From JAHEGP01 sp963792875 (GTDB lineage: Bacteria > Pseudomonadota > Gammaproteobacteria > Pseudomonadales > JAHEGP01): DNA of 64,000 nt. The DNA lies in contig CAWBXV010000006.1 in the NCBI GenBank assembly GCA_963792875.1, positions 248,001-312,000 of the forward strand, read 5' to 3'. Positions within the stretch are counted from its first letter, which is position 1, and each line of letters begins with the position of its first letter. The notes under the pieces were generated by a model. That model was not told where the DNA came from, did not search any database, and saw nothing but the letters and a program-made list of their open reading frames with translations. The position numbers and the translations under genes are program-made. Shown here one piece after another: positions 52,606 to 61,147 of the stretch.

Positions 52606-53361
52606 TCAGGGGGGCGGTGCCGCCTTGCGCAGCAGGCGCGACCAGATGAGGCCTGCTTCAAACAGCAGCCAGATGGGCACCGCCAGCAGCGTCTGGCTGA
52701 TGACGTCGGGCGGTGTCAGCAGCATGCCGACGACGAAGCAGGTGACGATGACGAAGGGCCGCTTTTGTGCCAGCGCCTGCGGTGTGGTGATCCCTGCACC
52801 AACCACCAATACGGTCGCGATGGGTATCTCAAAGGCGATACCGAAGGCAAAAAACAGCTTCAGGACGAAGTCCAGGTAGCTGTTGATGTCCGTCATGATG
52901 GCGACGCCCTGCGGGCCGACGCTCGAAAAAAAGGCGAAGATGAGCGGAAAAACGACGTAGTAGGCGAACGCCATGCCGGCATAAAACAGCGCGATGCTGG
53001 TCAGCAGTATCGGCAGCGCGAGCATCTTCTCGCGCCGGTAGAGCGCGGGCGCCACAAAGGACCAGGCCTGGTGCAGAATATAGGGCATGGCAACGAACAG
53101 TGACATGACCATGGTGAGCTTGAAGGGCGCCAGAAACGGCGAGGCCACTTCCGTGGCGATCATGGTCGAGCCCTCGGGCAGCAGCTCGCGCAGCGGCGCT
53201 GAGACAAAGGCGTAGATGTCGTTGGCAAAATAGACGAGGCCAAGAAATACTGCGAGTGTCGCCGCGATGGCGCGCAGCAGGCGGTTGCGCAACTCGGTGA
53301 GATGGGCGATCAGGTGGAGAGGCTGATCATCGGGTGGGTCCCCGGTCGGCTCAGTGGTCAT
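52606..53361 (-). CDS. tatC: Sec-independent translocase TatC
   Basis: TatC recognises twin-arginine signal peptides in the inner membrane. The 251-aa protein has six membrane helices and the conserved HLTELRNRLL near the N-terminus, plus AFGIAFEIPI and LLTPPDVISQ. ATG 53361 is chosen; it overlaps the tatB stop by 11 bp. Last gene of the tatABC unit. Confidence 0.96.
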   Translation of the reverse strand: MTTEPTGDPPDDQPLHLIAHLTELRNRLLRAIAATLAVFLGLVYFANDIYAFVSAPLRELLPEGSTMIATEVASPFLAPFKLTMVMSLFVAMPYILHQAWSFVAPALYRREKMLALPILLTSIALFYAGMAFAYYVVFPLIFAFFSSVGPQGVAIMTDINSYLDFVLKLFFAFGIAFEIPIATVLVVGAGITTPQALAQKRPFVIVTCFVVGMLLTPPDVISQTLLAVPIWLLFEAGLIWSRLLRKAAPPP

Positions 53362-53701
53362 CGCGGTGCTGTGGGGTGTTCTGGCTGGGGGGCAGGGGGG
53401 ATGGTTCATCCAGAGTGTATTCGAGCTCCTTCAGGCTGGCGCGAACCTCGTCAAGATTGTCCGTGATACGGTCGCCCTCCTGCCCCAGTTGACGCAGTAT
53501 CGAAGCATTGTGCACGTCCTGTTTGATCCCGTCGGTATTCAATTCCCGTTCGAGTTCCGACCTGATGGCATTGAGGCTGCGGCGCAGGCGCGCTATCCAT
53601 AGCGCGGCGGAGCGCACGGCGCCGGGCAACCGCTCCGGACCCAGCACCAGCAGCGCTACCACGGCAACCAGGACGAACTCCCCGAAGCCGATATCGAACA
53701 T
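53351..53701 (-). CDS. tatB: Sec-independent translocase TatB
   Basis: The 116-aa protein has an N-terminal membrane helix (FDIGFGEFVLVAVVALLVLGPERLP, with the conserved Glu near residue 8), then an amphipathic helix and an acidic, Pro-rich tail. It partners TatC in signal recognition. It lies 6 bp after tatA and overlaps tatC. Confidence 0.95.
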   Translation of the reverse strand: MFDIGFGEFVLVAVVALLVLGPERLPGAVRSAALWIARLRRSLNAIRSELERELNTDGIKQDVHNASILRQLGQEGDRITDNLDEVRASLKELEYTLDEPSPLPPSQNTPQHRDDH

Positions 53702-53707
53702 GGCGGC

Positions 53708-53944
53708 TTAGGGCTGTTTGTCGCGGGGTTGTGGCGCCGCCGGGTTGTCCGCGCTACCGGCATTTTTGCCGGCGGCGTCCGGTGGCGACGCCTCGCTCTC
53801 ATCTTCCTGCAGCGACCTGCGGAATGCCTTGATCGCGCCGCCCACGTCCGAGCCGATCGACCGCAGGCGCTTGGTGCCGAATAGCAGCACCACGATGAGC
53901 AGTATGATCAATAATTGCCAGATGCTGATGCCACCCAAACCCAT
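53708..53944 (-). CDS. tatA: Sec-independent translocase TatA
   Basis: The 78-aa protein has a membrane helix (IWQLLIILLIVVLLFGTKRLR), the FGTKRL hinge, an amphipathic helix (DVGGAIKAFRRSL) and a polar tail. TatA oligomers form the pore for folded proteins. It starts 12 bp after hisE and heads tatABC. Confidence 0.96.
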   Translation of the reverse strand: MGLGGISIWQLLIILLIVVLLFGTKRLRSIGSDVGGAIKAFRRSLQEDESEASPPDAAGKNAGSADNPAAPQPRDKQP

Positions 53945-53956
53945 GCGAACCTCTGC

Positions 53957-54292
53957 TCAGTCTGTCCTGCGCGAGCGCTTCTCGTCGATGCCGGACAGGC
54001 CGAAGCGCCTCTCCAGTTCCTCGAGCACGCTCTCTGTGGACTCGTCCAGCGCGCTGAGCATGACCATGCAGTGAAACCACAGGTCCGCCGTTTCGCTGAC
54101 GAGCGCACGCTTGTCGCCGCTGCACGCGGCATCCTTGGCGGCGATGATCGTCTCCGTACATTCCTCGCCGACCTTCTCGAGTATCTTGTTCAGGCCCGCC
54201 CGGTGCAGGCTGGCGACATAGGACTGCTCGCTGTCAGGCGCGCTCTTGCGCTGCTCGAGGATGCGCTGCAGTTGGGCCAGTATGTCGCTCAT
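53957..54292 (-). CDS. hisE: phosphoribosyl-ATP pyrophosphatase
   Basis: HisE is the second step of histidine synthesis. The 111-aa MazG-like helical protein has KILEKVGEECTETIIAAKD and ETADLWFHCMVML with the metal-binding acidic residues. It is separate from hisI rather than fused, overlaps hisI by 4 bp (ATGA), and is followed by tatA. Confidence 0.95.
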   Translation of the reverse strand: MSDILAQLQRILEQRKSAPDSEQSYVASLHRAGLNKILEKVGEECTETIIAAKDAACSGDKRALVSETADLWFHCMVMLSALDESTESVLEELERRFGLSGIDEKRSRRTD

Positions 54293-54681
54293 TGATCGGG
54301 CCCGTAGATGACACCGGGGTCCAGCAATACCTGCCCGACGGTGTGCCAGGCGCCCTGGCGGAGCTCACGATAGAAGCAGCTGCGCCGTCCCGTATGGCAG
54401 GCGATGTCGCCGAGCTGTTCAATCCCAAGCAGCAGGGTGTCGCCATCACAGTCGAGGCGAATCGACTTGATCCGCTGGAAATGACCGGAGCTTTCGCCCT
54501 TGTGCCAGAGTCTCCGGCGGGAGCGGGACCAGTAGACGGCCTGGCCGGTTTCGATCGTTCTCAGGAGCGCCTCCCGGTTCATCCAGGCCATCATCAGCAC
54601 CTCGCCCGTGCGCCAGTCCTGGGCGATCGCAGGGAGCAGCCCGTCCTGGTTCCAGGTGACCTGTTCGAGCAAATCAGTCAT
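54289..54681 (-). CDS. hisI: phosphoribosyl-AMP cyclohydrolase
   Basis: HisI opens the adenine ring of PR-AMP. The 130-aa protein has LMMAWMNREAL, WSRSRRRLWHKGESSGH, LDCDGDTLLL and the zinc Cys in ACHTGRRSCFYRE. The remaining his genes (hisBHAF) lie 26 kb away in a separate unit; hisG, hisD and hisC are not in the window. Confidence 0.96.
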   Translation of the reverse strand: MTDLLEQVTWNQDGLLPAIAQDWRTGEVLMMAWMNREALLRTIETGQAVYWSRSRRRLWHKGESSGHFQRIKSIRLDCDGDTLLLGIEQLGDIACHTGRRSCFYRELRQGAWHTVGQVLLDPGVIYGPDQ

Positions 54682-54748
54682 GCATTTCGGCTAATCGGGT
54701 TGAGTGAGGCATTATCGCACAGGGCGCGCAGCGGATGCACCGGCAGCG

Positions 54749-56401
54749 TTACGTGCGCGTGGCCAGCAGCGCTGCCATGGCGATCAGCAACCAGCTGGCC
54801 GCAGGGAGATTGGACAACCAGCTCAGCGCCGCGGGACTGGCGATAACCAGGGCCGCGAGCGCGGCCAGGCCGGCCAGCACGAGATTGCGGCGGCCCTGGC
54901 GCGCGCGCTTCATGTCATTTTCGATATGGCGGATCTGCTGCTGCTGGTGTTCTATGACCTTGCCCAGCGCCGTGCGCTCATTGAGGTTTTCCATCAGCAG
55001 TTCGGGCAGTTCGGGCAGCAGCTCCAGCCATTGCGGGGCCTGGCGCCGCAACTTGGCGGCAATCCCCGCCGGGGCATAGCGCTGCCGCATCCAATCTTCC
55101 AGAAAGGGCTTGGCCGTCTGCCACAGGTCGAGTTCGGGATAGAGCTCCCGACCCAGCCCTTCGATGGCGAGCAGGGTCTTCTGCAGCAGCACCAGCGACG
55201 GCTGCACCTGCATATCGAAGCGGCGGGCGGTCTGAAAGAGGTACAGCAGCAGCTGGCCGAAGGAGATTTCCCCCAGGGGCTTCTCGAAGACCGGCTCACA
55301 GGTGGAGCGCATCGCGGCTTCGAAGTCCTGCACGCGCGTACCTGCAGGGACCCACCCGCACTCGACGTGGAGTTGCGCGACCTGACGATAGTCCCGGTCG
55401 AACATGGCGATCAGATTGCGCGCCAGATAGTACTGGTCGAAGTCGCTCAGGCTGCCCATGATGGCGCAGTCAATGCCGATGTAATGCGGCGCCTCGGGGT
55501 TTTCCCGGGATATGAAGATGTTGCCCGGGTGCATGTCGGCATGGAAAAAATTGTCGCGAAAGACCTGGGTGAAAAAGATCACCACGCCGCGCTCAGCCAG
55601 TACCTTGAGATTGATGCCATGGGCGCGGATCGCGCCGATGTCCGATACCGGGATGCCCTCGATGCGTTCCATGACGAGTACGTTGCGACGGGTGTAATCC
55701 CAGTACACTTCCGGGATGTACAGCATGTCGGATTCCAGGAAGTTGCGCCGCAGCAGCGACGTATTGGCCGCCTCGCGCTGCATGTCGAGCTCGTCGAAGA
55801 TGGTATCTTTGTAATCCGCGACGACTTCGACCGGGCGCAGTCGGCGCCCGTCGGGCACGTAGCGTTCAACCAGCCGCGCGAGGTCCTGCAGCAGCGCGAT
55901 ATCCTGCCCGATGACGCGCTCGATGCCGGGCCGCACGACCTTGACCACTACCTGGCGCCCGTCCGGCAGGACCGCCGCGTGGACCTGGGCAATCGACGCC
56001 GAAGCCAGCGGGCTCGGCGAAAAACCGGCGAACAGCTCCTGGACGGAGCGACCCAGGGAGCTCTCTATGATCGAGACGGCTTCGAGCTGGCAGAAGGGCG
56101 GCACTTTGTCCTGCAGCTTCGCCAGCTCGTCGGCGACATCCGGGGGCAGGAGGTCGCGGCGGGTAGACAGCATCTGCCCGAATTTGATGAAGATCGGCCC
56201 AAGTTCCTGCAGCGCCTCGCGAATGCGAACCCCCCTGGGTGCCGATGGCTTCGGCAGCAGGCGCAGGGGCGACAGCCGCAGCGCGAGGGCAGCGTTGTGG
56301 GGCAGCGTCTCTGCATCGAGCAGCAGATCCAGCCGATAGCGCAGTGCTACGGCCGTGATCTTGGAGATTCTTCTGGCAGATGAGAGGCGCTGTCGTGCCA
56401 T
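54749..56401 (-). CDS. ubiB: ubiquinone biosynthesis ATPase-like protein UbiB
   Basis: UbiB is an atypical protein-kinase-like protein needed for ubiquinone synthesis, probably for access to membrane lipid precursors. The 550-aa protein has the KxGQ motif (FIKFGQMLSTR, near residue 75), an Ala/Ser-rich nucleotide loop (PLASASIAQVHAAV), HADMHPGN, and two C-terminal membrane helices (residues ~500-545). It lies 5 bp after ubiJ in the ubiE-ubiJ-ubiB operon. Confidence 0.95.
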   Translation of the reverse strand: MARQRLSSARRISKITAVALRYRLDLLLDAETLPHNAALALRLSPLRLLPKPSAPRGVRIREALQELGPIFIKFGQMLSTRRDLLPPDVADELAKLQDKVPPFCQLEAVSIIESSLGRSVQELFAGFSPSPLASASIAQVHAAVLPDGRQVVVKVVRPGIERVIGQDIALLQDLARLVERYVPDGRRLRPVEVVADYKDTIFDELDMQREAANTSLLRRNFLESDMLYIPEVYWDYTRRNVLVMERIEGIPVSDIGAIRAHGINLKVLAERGVVIFFTQVFRDNFFHADMHPGNIFISRENPEAPHYIGIDCAIMGSLSDFDQYYLARNLIAMFDRDYRQVAQLHVECGWVPAGTRVQDFEAAMRSTCEPVFEKPLGEISFGQLLLYLFQTARRFDMQVQPSLVLLQKTLLAIEGLGRELYPELDLWQTAKPFLEDWMRQRYAPAGIAAKLRRQAPQWLELLPELPELLMENLNERTALGKVIEHQQQQIRHIENDMKRARQGRRNLVLAGLAALAALVIASPAALSWLSNLPAASWLLIAMAALLATRT

Positions 56402-56406
56402 CGGTA

Positions 56407-57054
56407 TCAGCGCTTGTGTCTTGCCAGGCGCTCGAGTCGGTCCCGCTGCCGCTGCAGTCGCGCTTCGAGGCGGTCCACGGACAGGCCCAGCTTGTGAATC
56501 TGACTGTAGAAAAGCTCCAGTTCGGCGGTGGGCGGGAGCAATCTGGACTCCTCGTGAAGAAATTCCTCGGCCTGTCGCCCGAGGCTGGTCGCCGCCTGCC
56601 TGCCCCAGCGCATGGCGTTGCGCAGGGCGCGGCCGACTTCATGCGCGGGGATATCGCCGATCCATTGGGCCAGTGCGCCTTCCCAGTCCATGTCCAGCTT
56701 CTGCAGTATCGCCAGCATCTGAAACAGTGGCGCGCTATCACCCCGGATCGATATCCCGCCGTTGATCAGCGCCGAGGCGGGATCCTCGGCGCTGATCAGT
56801 TCGGCGAAGTCGCCGATGCTGCCGCTGATGCGGGTGTTCACGCGGCCGTCGTAGATGCTGCGCAGCTGCACGCCTTCGGGGTCGACCAGCAGGTAGACGT
56901 TGATCTGGGTGCCGACGATCTCCAGGTGGAACGCTTTGCCCGCCAGCGCCTGCAGGGACACTGCCGCAGCCGGGTCCAGCCGCAGCCCCTGGTTCATGGC
57001 GGCCTCCAGGGTCGCCAGAGCGGCCAGCTTGGCCGTTTGCACGCGCGTGTTCAA
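56407..57054 (-). CDS. ubiJ: ubiquinone biosynthesis accessory factor UbiJ
   Basis: UbiJ is a lipid-binding SCP2-domain protein that helps hold ubiquinone intermediates in the Ubi complex. The 215-aa protein has the SCP2 beta region (AFHLEIVGTQINVYLLVDPEG) near residues 40-60 and a C-terminal coiled coil (LELFYSQIHKLGLSVDRLEARLQRQ). It overlaps the ubiE stop by 4 bp. Confidence 0.92.
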   Translation of the reverse strand: MNTRVQTAKLAALATLEAAMNQGLRLDPAAAVSLQALAGKAFHLEIVGTQINVYLLVDPEGVQLRSIYDGRVNTRISGSIGDFAELISAEDPASALINGGISIRGDSAPLFQMLAILQKLDMDWEGALAQWIGDIPAHEVGRALRNAMRWGRQAATSLGRQAEEFLHEESRLLPPTAELELFYSQIHKLGLSVDRLEARLQRQRDRLERLARHKR

Positions 57055-57818
57055 GGCTTGACGCCCCGGTGCAGCGCCACCACGCCGCCGGTCATGTTGT
57101 AGTATTCCACGCGCTCGAAACCCGCGTCGATCAGCATGGCTTTCAGTGTCTCCTGATCGGGGTGCATGCGGATGCTCTCTGCCAGGTAGCGGTAGCTCTC
57201 GGCGTCGTTCGCCACCAGCTTGCCCATGGCGGGCAGTACCGAAAACGAGTATTGGTCATAGAGCTTTTCCAGTAGCGGGTTGCGCGGTTTGGAGAACTCC
57301 AGCACCAGCAGTCGGCCGCCGGGCTTCAGCACGCGCAGCATGGAAGCGAGCGCGCGCTCCTTGCGGGTGACGTTGCGCAGACCGAAGGCGATGGTGATGC
57401 AATCGAAACTGTCGTCGGGAAAGGGCAGGCTCTCGGCGTCCGCCTGTACGTAGTCGATATTGCCGCTGATGCCGCGGTCGGTGAGGCGGTCGCGGCCGAC
57501 GCTGAGCATGGCGGCGTTGATGTCCGCCAGTACCACGCTGCCGCGCTCTCCCACCAGGCGGGAAAAGCGGGCGGCGAGGTCGCCGGTGCCGCCGGCGATG
57601 TCCAGTACCCGGTGGCCGGCCCGGACGCCGCTGACTTCAATGGTGAAACGCTTCCAGATGCGGTGAATGCCGGCCGACATGAGATCGTTCATCAGATCGT
57701 AGCGGCTGGCGACCGAGTCGAAAACGCCGCCGACGAGAGAGGCTTTCTCGTCCTCCTTGACGGTCTGGTAGCCGAAGTGAGTCGATGCCGCCGGTGGTGA
57801 TTTGGCCTGCTCTGTCAT
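57051..57818 (-). CDS. ubiE: ubiquinone/menaquinone C-methyltransferase UbiE
   Basis: UbiE uses S-adenosylmethionine to methylate the quinone ring. From ATG 57818 the 255-aa protein has HFGYQTVKEDEKASLVGGVFDSVA, the SAM loop DIAGGTGDLA, IAFGLRNVTR and LEFSKPRNPLLEKLYDQYSF. It starts ubiEJB. The 138 bp upstream to the DUF971 gene hold no gene; from memory, this is where Pseudomonas carries its pha cluster. Confidence 0.96.
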   Translation of the reverse strand: MTEQAKSPPAASTHFGYQTVKEDEKASLVGGVFDSVASRYDLMNDLMSAGIHRIWKRFTIEVSGVRAGHRVLDIAGGTGDLAARFSRLVGERGSVVLADINAAMLSVGRDRLTDRGISGNIDYVQADAESLPFPDDSFDCITIAFGLRNVTRKERALASMLRVLKPGGRLLVLEFSKPRNPLLEKLYDQYSFSVLPAMGKLVANDAESYRYLAESIRMHPDQETLKAMLIDAGFERVEYYNMTGGVVALHRGVKP

Positions 57819-57956
57819 CAAAGGTATCCTGTGTGTGTTGCGCCGCGCCGGCGACACCAATCAGCGGCGCCGGCGTCGCGATCTCAATCACAGCGGCGGC
57901 GCCGTGCCTAGTGTAGCGAGGTTCGCGGTGCTTCGCACTCCCTCAAGCGGTATCTC

Positions 57957-58343
57957 TCAGAGCTTCAGTATCTGGACGTGGGGGTCCCGGCTCTTGCCTG
58001 CGGCGGCGAGCCGCTCGAGGTAGTCCTGCCAGTTGAGCGGTTGAGCGTGTGCCAGTTGGGCGAGGTATTCCCACGAATAAATCCCGGTGTCGTGGCCATC
58101 GTCGAAACAGACCTGTATGCCGTAGTTTCCGACTGCGCTGACGCGGTCGATATTGACATCCCGCTTGCCCCATTGCAGCACCTCCTGGCCTGGGCCGTGT
58201 CCGCGGACCTCGGCTGAAGGCGAAAACACGCGCAGATATTCCGCGCTCAGCTCCAGGGGCCCGCTCTGGGCATAGACCAGTTCGAGTGTGCGGCGCTTGC
58301 GGTGCAGGCGGATCTTCTGTGGTCTGGAGGGTATGGCTGGCAT
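57957..58343 (-). CDS. DUF971 protein (gamma-butyrobetaine hydroxylase N-domain-like)
   Basis: The 128-aa protein contains the DUF971 fold: KIRLHRKRRTLELVY, SAEYLRVFSPSAEV, VNIDRVSAVGNYGIQVCFDDGHDTGIYSWEYL. This domain also forms the N-terminus of gamma-butyrobetaine hydroxylases and often sits beside hslVU in Gammaproteobacteria, but its function is not established. It is separated from hslU by an 11-bp-stem hairpin. Confidence 0.88.
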   Translation of the reverse strand: MPAIPSRPQKIRLHRKRRTLELVYAQSGPLELSAEYLRVFSPSAEVRGHGPGQEVLQWGKRDVNIDRVSAVGNYGIQVCFDDGHDTGIYSWEYLAQLAHAQPLNWQDYLERLAAAGKSRDPHVQILKL

Positions 58344-58421
58344 GGCAGGGGATCTCGCGGCGGGCAGCGGAGGCGGCCAGTCCGCGCGTCGCTGACGCGG
58401 ACCGGTCGATGGTCTGGGTCG

Positions 58422-58448
58422 ATACAGTGCCGCTGGCCGGCACTGTAT
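58422..58448. repeat. perfect 11-bp inverted repeat between hslU and DUF971 gene
   Basis: ATACAGTGCCG (58422-58432) and CGGCACTGTAT (58438-58448) are perfect complements around a 5-nt loop. No T-tract follows on either strand. It may be a weak terminator, an RNA-stabilising hairpin or an operator. Confidence 0.7.
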
Positions 58449-58481
58449 GGCCTCGATGCTGCGATTATGCCGCGTCAGCGC

Positions 58482-59822
58482 CTAAAGAATAAAGCGGCTC
58501 AAGTCGTCATTATTGTGCAGGTCCTGCAGGCGTGCATCCACATAGGCGGCGTCGATCACGATGTGCTCGGCCCGCGCTGCCAGGTCGGCGGCATCGAACG
58601 ACGCCTCTTCCAGCAGGCGCTCCAGTACAGTGTGCAGGCGGCGCGCGCCGATGTTCTCGGTGCGCTCGTTGACCTCCCAGGCGATTTCGGCAATCCGCCT
58701 GACGCCGGCCTCGGTGAAAGTCAGTTGCAGACCCTCGGTGGCCATGAGTTCGCGGTACTGGGTCGTCAGGCAGGCGCTGGGTTCGGTCAGAATGCGCTCG
58801 AAATCTTCCGGCGTCAGCGGCTCCAGCTCCACCCGGATCGGCAGCCGGCCCTGCAGTTCGGGAATCAGGTCGGATGGCTTCGAGAGGTGGAAGGCGCCCG
58901 AGGCGATGAACAGGATGTGATCGGTGCGCACCATGCCGTACTTGGTGCTGACGGTGCTGCCTTCGATCAGCGGCAGCAGGTCGCGCTGCACGCCCTCCCG
59001 GGAGACGTCGGCCGAACCCGTTTCCCCGCGCCGTGCAATCTTGTCGATCTCGTCCAGGAAGACGATGCCGGTCTGTTCGGCGCTGTCGACGGCCTTGGCC
59101 TTGAGATCGTCCTCGTTGACGAGCTTGAGGGCCTCCTCGTCGCAGAGTCGGCGCAAGGCGGCCTTCACGGTGAGCTTCTGCCGCGTTTTGCGGGACCCCG
59201 CCATGCTCGAGAACATACTCTGCAGCTGGTTGGTCATCTCCTCCATGCCCGGCGGTGCCATGATTTCAAGACCGGGTCCGGTGGCGCTGACCTCGATCTC
59301 GATTTCCTTGTCATCGAGTTCGCGCTGGCGCAGCTTCTTGCGGAAGATCTGCCGCGTCGAGGAGTCGTGCCGGGCATCCGCGGTATTGCGCAGTTCGTCC
59401 CGCGGTGGCGGCAGCAGGGCGTCCAGGATGCGCTCCTCGGCCGCATCCTCGGCCCGGGTGCGGACCTTGGCCAGTTCCTGCTCGCGCAGCAGTTTGAACG
59501 ATACATCAATCAGGTCGCGGATGATGGATTCGACATCGCGGCCGACATAGCCCACTTCGGTGAACTTGGTGGCCTCCACCTTGATGAACGGGGCGTTGGC
59601 GAGCTTCGCCAGGCGTCGCGCAATCTCGGTTTTTCCCACCCCGGTAGGGCCGATCATGAGGATATTCTTGGGCGAGATTTCGGCGCGCAGGGCTTCGCTC
59701 ACCTGCATGCGGCGCCAGCGATTGCGCAGCGCGATGGCGACCGCGCGCTTGGCCTGATGCTGTCCGACGATGTGTTTGTCCAGTTCGTGCGCGATCTCGC
59801 GCGGGGTCATGATGGCTGACAT
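58482..59822 (-). CDS. hslU: ATP-dependent protease ATPase subunit HslU
   Basis: HslU is the AAA+ unfoldase that feeds HslV. The 446-aa protein has the Walker A GPTGVGKT (residues 58-65), the intermediate I domain (KLLREQELAKVRTRAEDAAEERIL), Walker B IVFLDEIDKIA and the C-terminal tail ending LSRFIL, which inserts into HslV. It follows hslV by 37 bp in one operon under a sigma-32 promoter. Confidence 0.97.
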   Translation of the reverse strand: MSAIMTPREIAHELDKHIVGQHQAKRAVAIALRNRWRRMQVSEALRAEISPKNILMIGPTGVGKTEIARRLAKLANAPFIKVEATKFTEVGYVGRDVESIIRDLIDVSFKLLREQELAKVRTRAEDAAEERILDALLPPPRDELRNTADARHDSSTRQIFRKKLRQRELDDKEIEIEVSATGPGLEIMAPPGMEEMTNQLQSMFSSMAGSRKTRQKLTVKAALRRLCDEEALKLVNEDDLKAKAVDSAEQTGIVFLDEIDKIARRGETGSADVSREGVQRDLLPLIEGSTVSTKYGMVRTDHILFIASGAFHLSKPSDLIPELQGRLPIRVELEPLTPEDFERILTEPSACLTTQYRELMATEGLQLTFTEAGVRRIAEIAWEVNERTENIGARRLHTVLERLLEEASFDAADLAARAEHIVIDAAYVDARLQDLHNNDDLSRFIL

Positions 59823-59859
59823 GCTTGCAGAGTTCTCCGGCTCGGCCAGGCGCTGAGGC

Positions 59860-60405
59860 TCAGTGGCTGCTCGACAGCTTTTCCAGGACGAGATTATGGT
59901 TGGTGTAGATGCACACGTCGGCGGCGATATGCAGGCTTCTCTCTACGATGGCGCCGGCGTCGAGGTCGGTGTTCTCCATCAGCGCCCGCGCGGCCGACTG
60001 CGCATAGGCACCGCCGGAGCCGATGGCGATGAGTCCCTGTTCGGGTTCGATCACGTCGCCGTTGCCGGAAATGATCAGGGATGTGTCCTGGTCGGCTACG
60101 GCCAGCAGCGCCTCGAGTTGCCGCAGCGAGCGCTCGGTGCGCCAGGCCTTGGCCAGTTCCACTGCGGCCCTGACCAGTTGCCCCTGGTATTTTTCCAGAT
60201 GCTTTTCGAACAACTCGAAGAGCGTGAAGGCGTCGGCCGTGCCACCGGCAAAGCCGGCGATGACCTTGCCTTGATGCAGGCGCCGCACCTTGCGGGCATT
60301 GCCCTTCATGATGGTGTTGCCCATGCTGACCTGACCGTCTCCGCCGATCACGACTTCCCCATGGCGGCGCACACAAAGTATGGTGGTGCCTCGAAACTGT
60401 TCCAA
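59860..60405 (-). CDS. hslV: ATP-dependent protease peptidase subunit HslV
   Basis: HslV is a proteasome-like threonine peptidase. The start is TTG 60405, preceded by AGGAG at ideal distance, giving the 181-aa MEQFRGTTILCVRR; Thr7 must become the N-terminal nucleophile after propeptide removal. The longer ATG-start frame to 60462 lacks a ribosome site and would extend across the predicted promoter region. VVIGGDGQVSMGNTIMKGNARKVRRL and FAGGTADAFTLFELF are standard. First gene of hslVU. Confidence 0.94.
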   Translation of the reverse strand: MEQFRGTTILCVRRHGEVVIGGDGQVSMGNTIMKGNARKVRRLHQGKVIAGFAGGTADAFTLFELFEKHLEKYQGQLVRAAVELAKAWRTERSLRQLEALLAVADQDTSLIISGNGDVIEPEQGLIAIGSGGAYAQSAARALMENTDLDAGAIVERSLHIAADVCIYTNHNLVLEKLSSSH

Positions 60406-60435
60406 CGGTCGCTCCTTTGCAGCCTGAGAGTGCAT

Positions 60436-60463
60436 TCTTGGGGTGATCGGGGCGGCTTTCAAG
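60436..60463 (-). promoter_or_regulatory. sigma-32 heat-shock promoter of hslVU
   Basis: On the minus strand CTTGAAA (60463-60457), 13-bp spacer, then CCCCAAGA (60443-60436) fits the sigma-32 consensus CTTGAAA-N11-16-CCCCATNT closely. Transcription would begin near 60429, about 24 nt before the TTG start. Confidence 0.85.
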
Positions 60464-60565
60464 TTGTGGGCGTGGAAAAGAATGCTTTTTCCCGCCTGGG
60501 GCGTTGCGAGCAGCCACCCCGGCCGCCATGAGAATTAGAGCAAAACCAAGCCGTGCGCCAGGCGC

Positions 60566-61147
60566 TCAGTCGCCGGGGCGCGTGGTGGGGAGGGAGTCGA
60601 TGCCCTCGCGGCTCAATTTGCCACGAATGCTCGCCACCTGGCTGGAGGAGTCGAACGGGCCGGCCTGAACGCGGTACCAGGACTGGCCATCGCGTTCAAC
60701 CGACACGATCGAGGCTTCCGTGTCCAGCAGCAGCAGCTGAACGCGCCGTTTTTCGGCCTGTTCGCGCTGCCGGAAAGACCCTGCCTGAACATAGTATTGC
60801 CTGCCAGGCTTGGCGCTCGCCGCCTTGACGCTCTGCTGCGCCGGGGTCTGGCTGGCGCGCGGCGGCGGGCTGGCCGGCGCGGTCTGCTCGGCCCCGCGTT
60901 GTGGCAGCTGCGTGAAGAAGCTGAATTTCAGACCCTCGCCGGTGGCCGCGCGGGGGGTGGCAGGGTTGGCGGGGGTGGTACCGGGCGGGGCCTGCGGAAT
61001 CGTTGCCAGGTAGTAGAGGAACGCCAGGAACAAACCAAGCGCCAGCCCGCCTCCCAGCCAATACCATGCGGGTGCGGCCGTGGCCGTTGTCTGACTTCTG
61101 GCGGCAGTGGGTTTGCGCTTCCTGCCGCTGCTCTTGCTCCGTGCCAC
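60566..61147 (-). CDS. SPOR-domain membrane protein (FtsN-like)
   Basis: The 193-aa protein has an N-terminal basic tail, a membrane helix (residues ~27-50, WYWLGGGLALGLFLAFLYYLA), a Pro/Ala-rich linker and a C-terminal SPOR domain (YYVQAGSFRQREQAEKRRVQL, then WYRVQAGPFDSSSQ). SPOR domains bind denuded septal peptidoglycan, so it probably works at the division site. It sits between hslV and argS, the common gammaproteobacterial position of this FtsN-like gene. Confidence 0.93.
   Translation of the reverse strand: MARSKSSGRKRKPTAARSQTTATAAPAWYWLGGGLALGLFLAFLYYLATIPQAPPGTTPANPATPRAATGEGLKFSFFTQLPQRGAEQTAPASPPPRASQTPAQQSVKAASAKPGRQYYVQAGSFRQREQAEKRRVQLLLLDTEASIVSVERDGQSWYRVQAGPFDSSSQVASIRGKLSREGIDSLPTTRPGD

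Noticed and set aside
54704..56383. 559-aa open frame on the plus strand
   Set aside because: Antisense to ubiB, which has clear kinase-like motifs; typical reverse-frame opening in GC-rich DNA.
58302..59819. 505-aa open frame on the plus strand
   Set aside because: Antisense to hslU with no recognisable domains.
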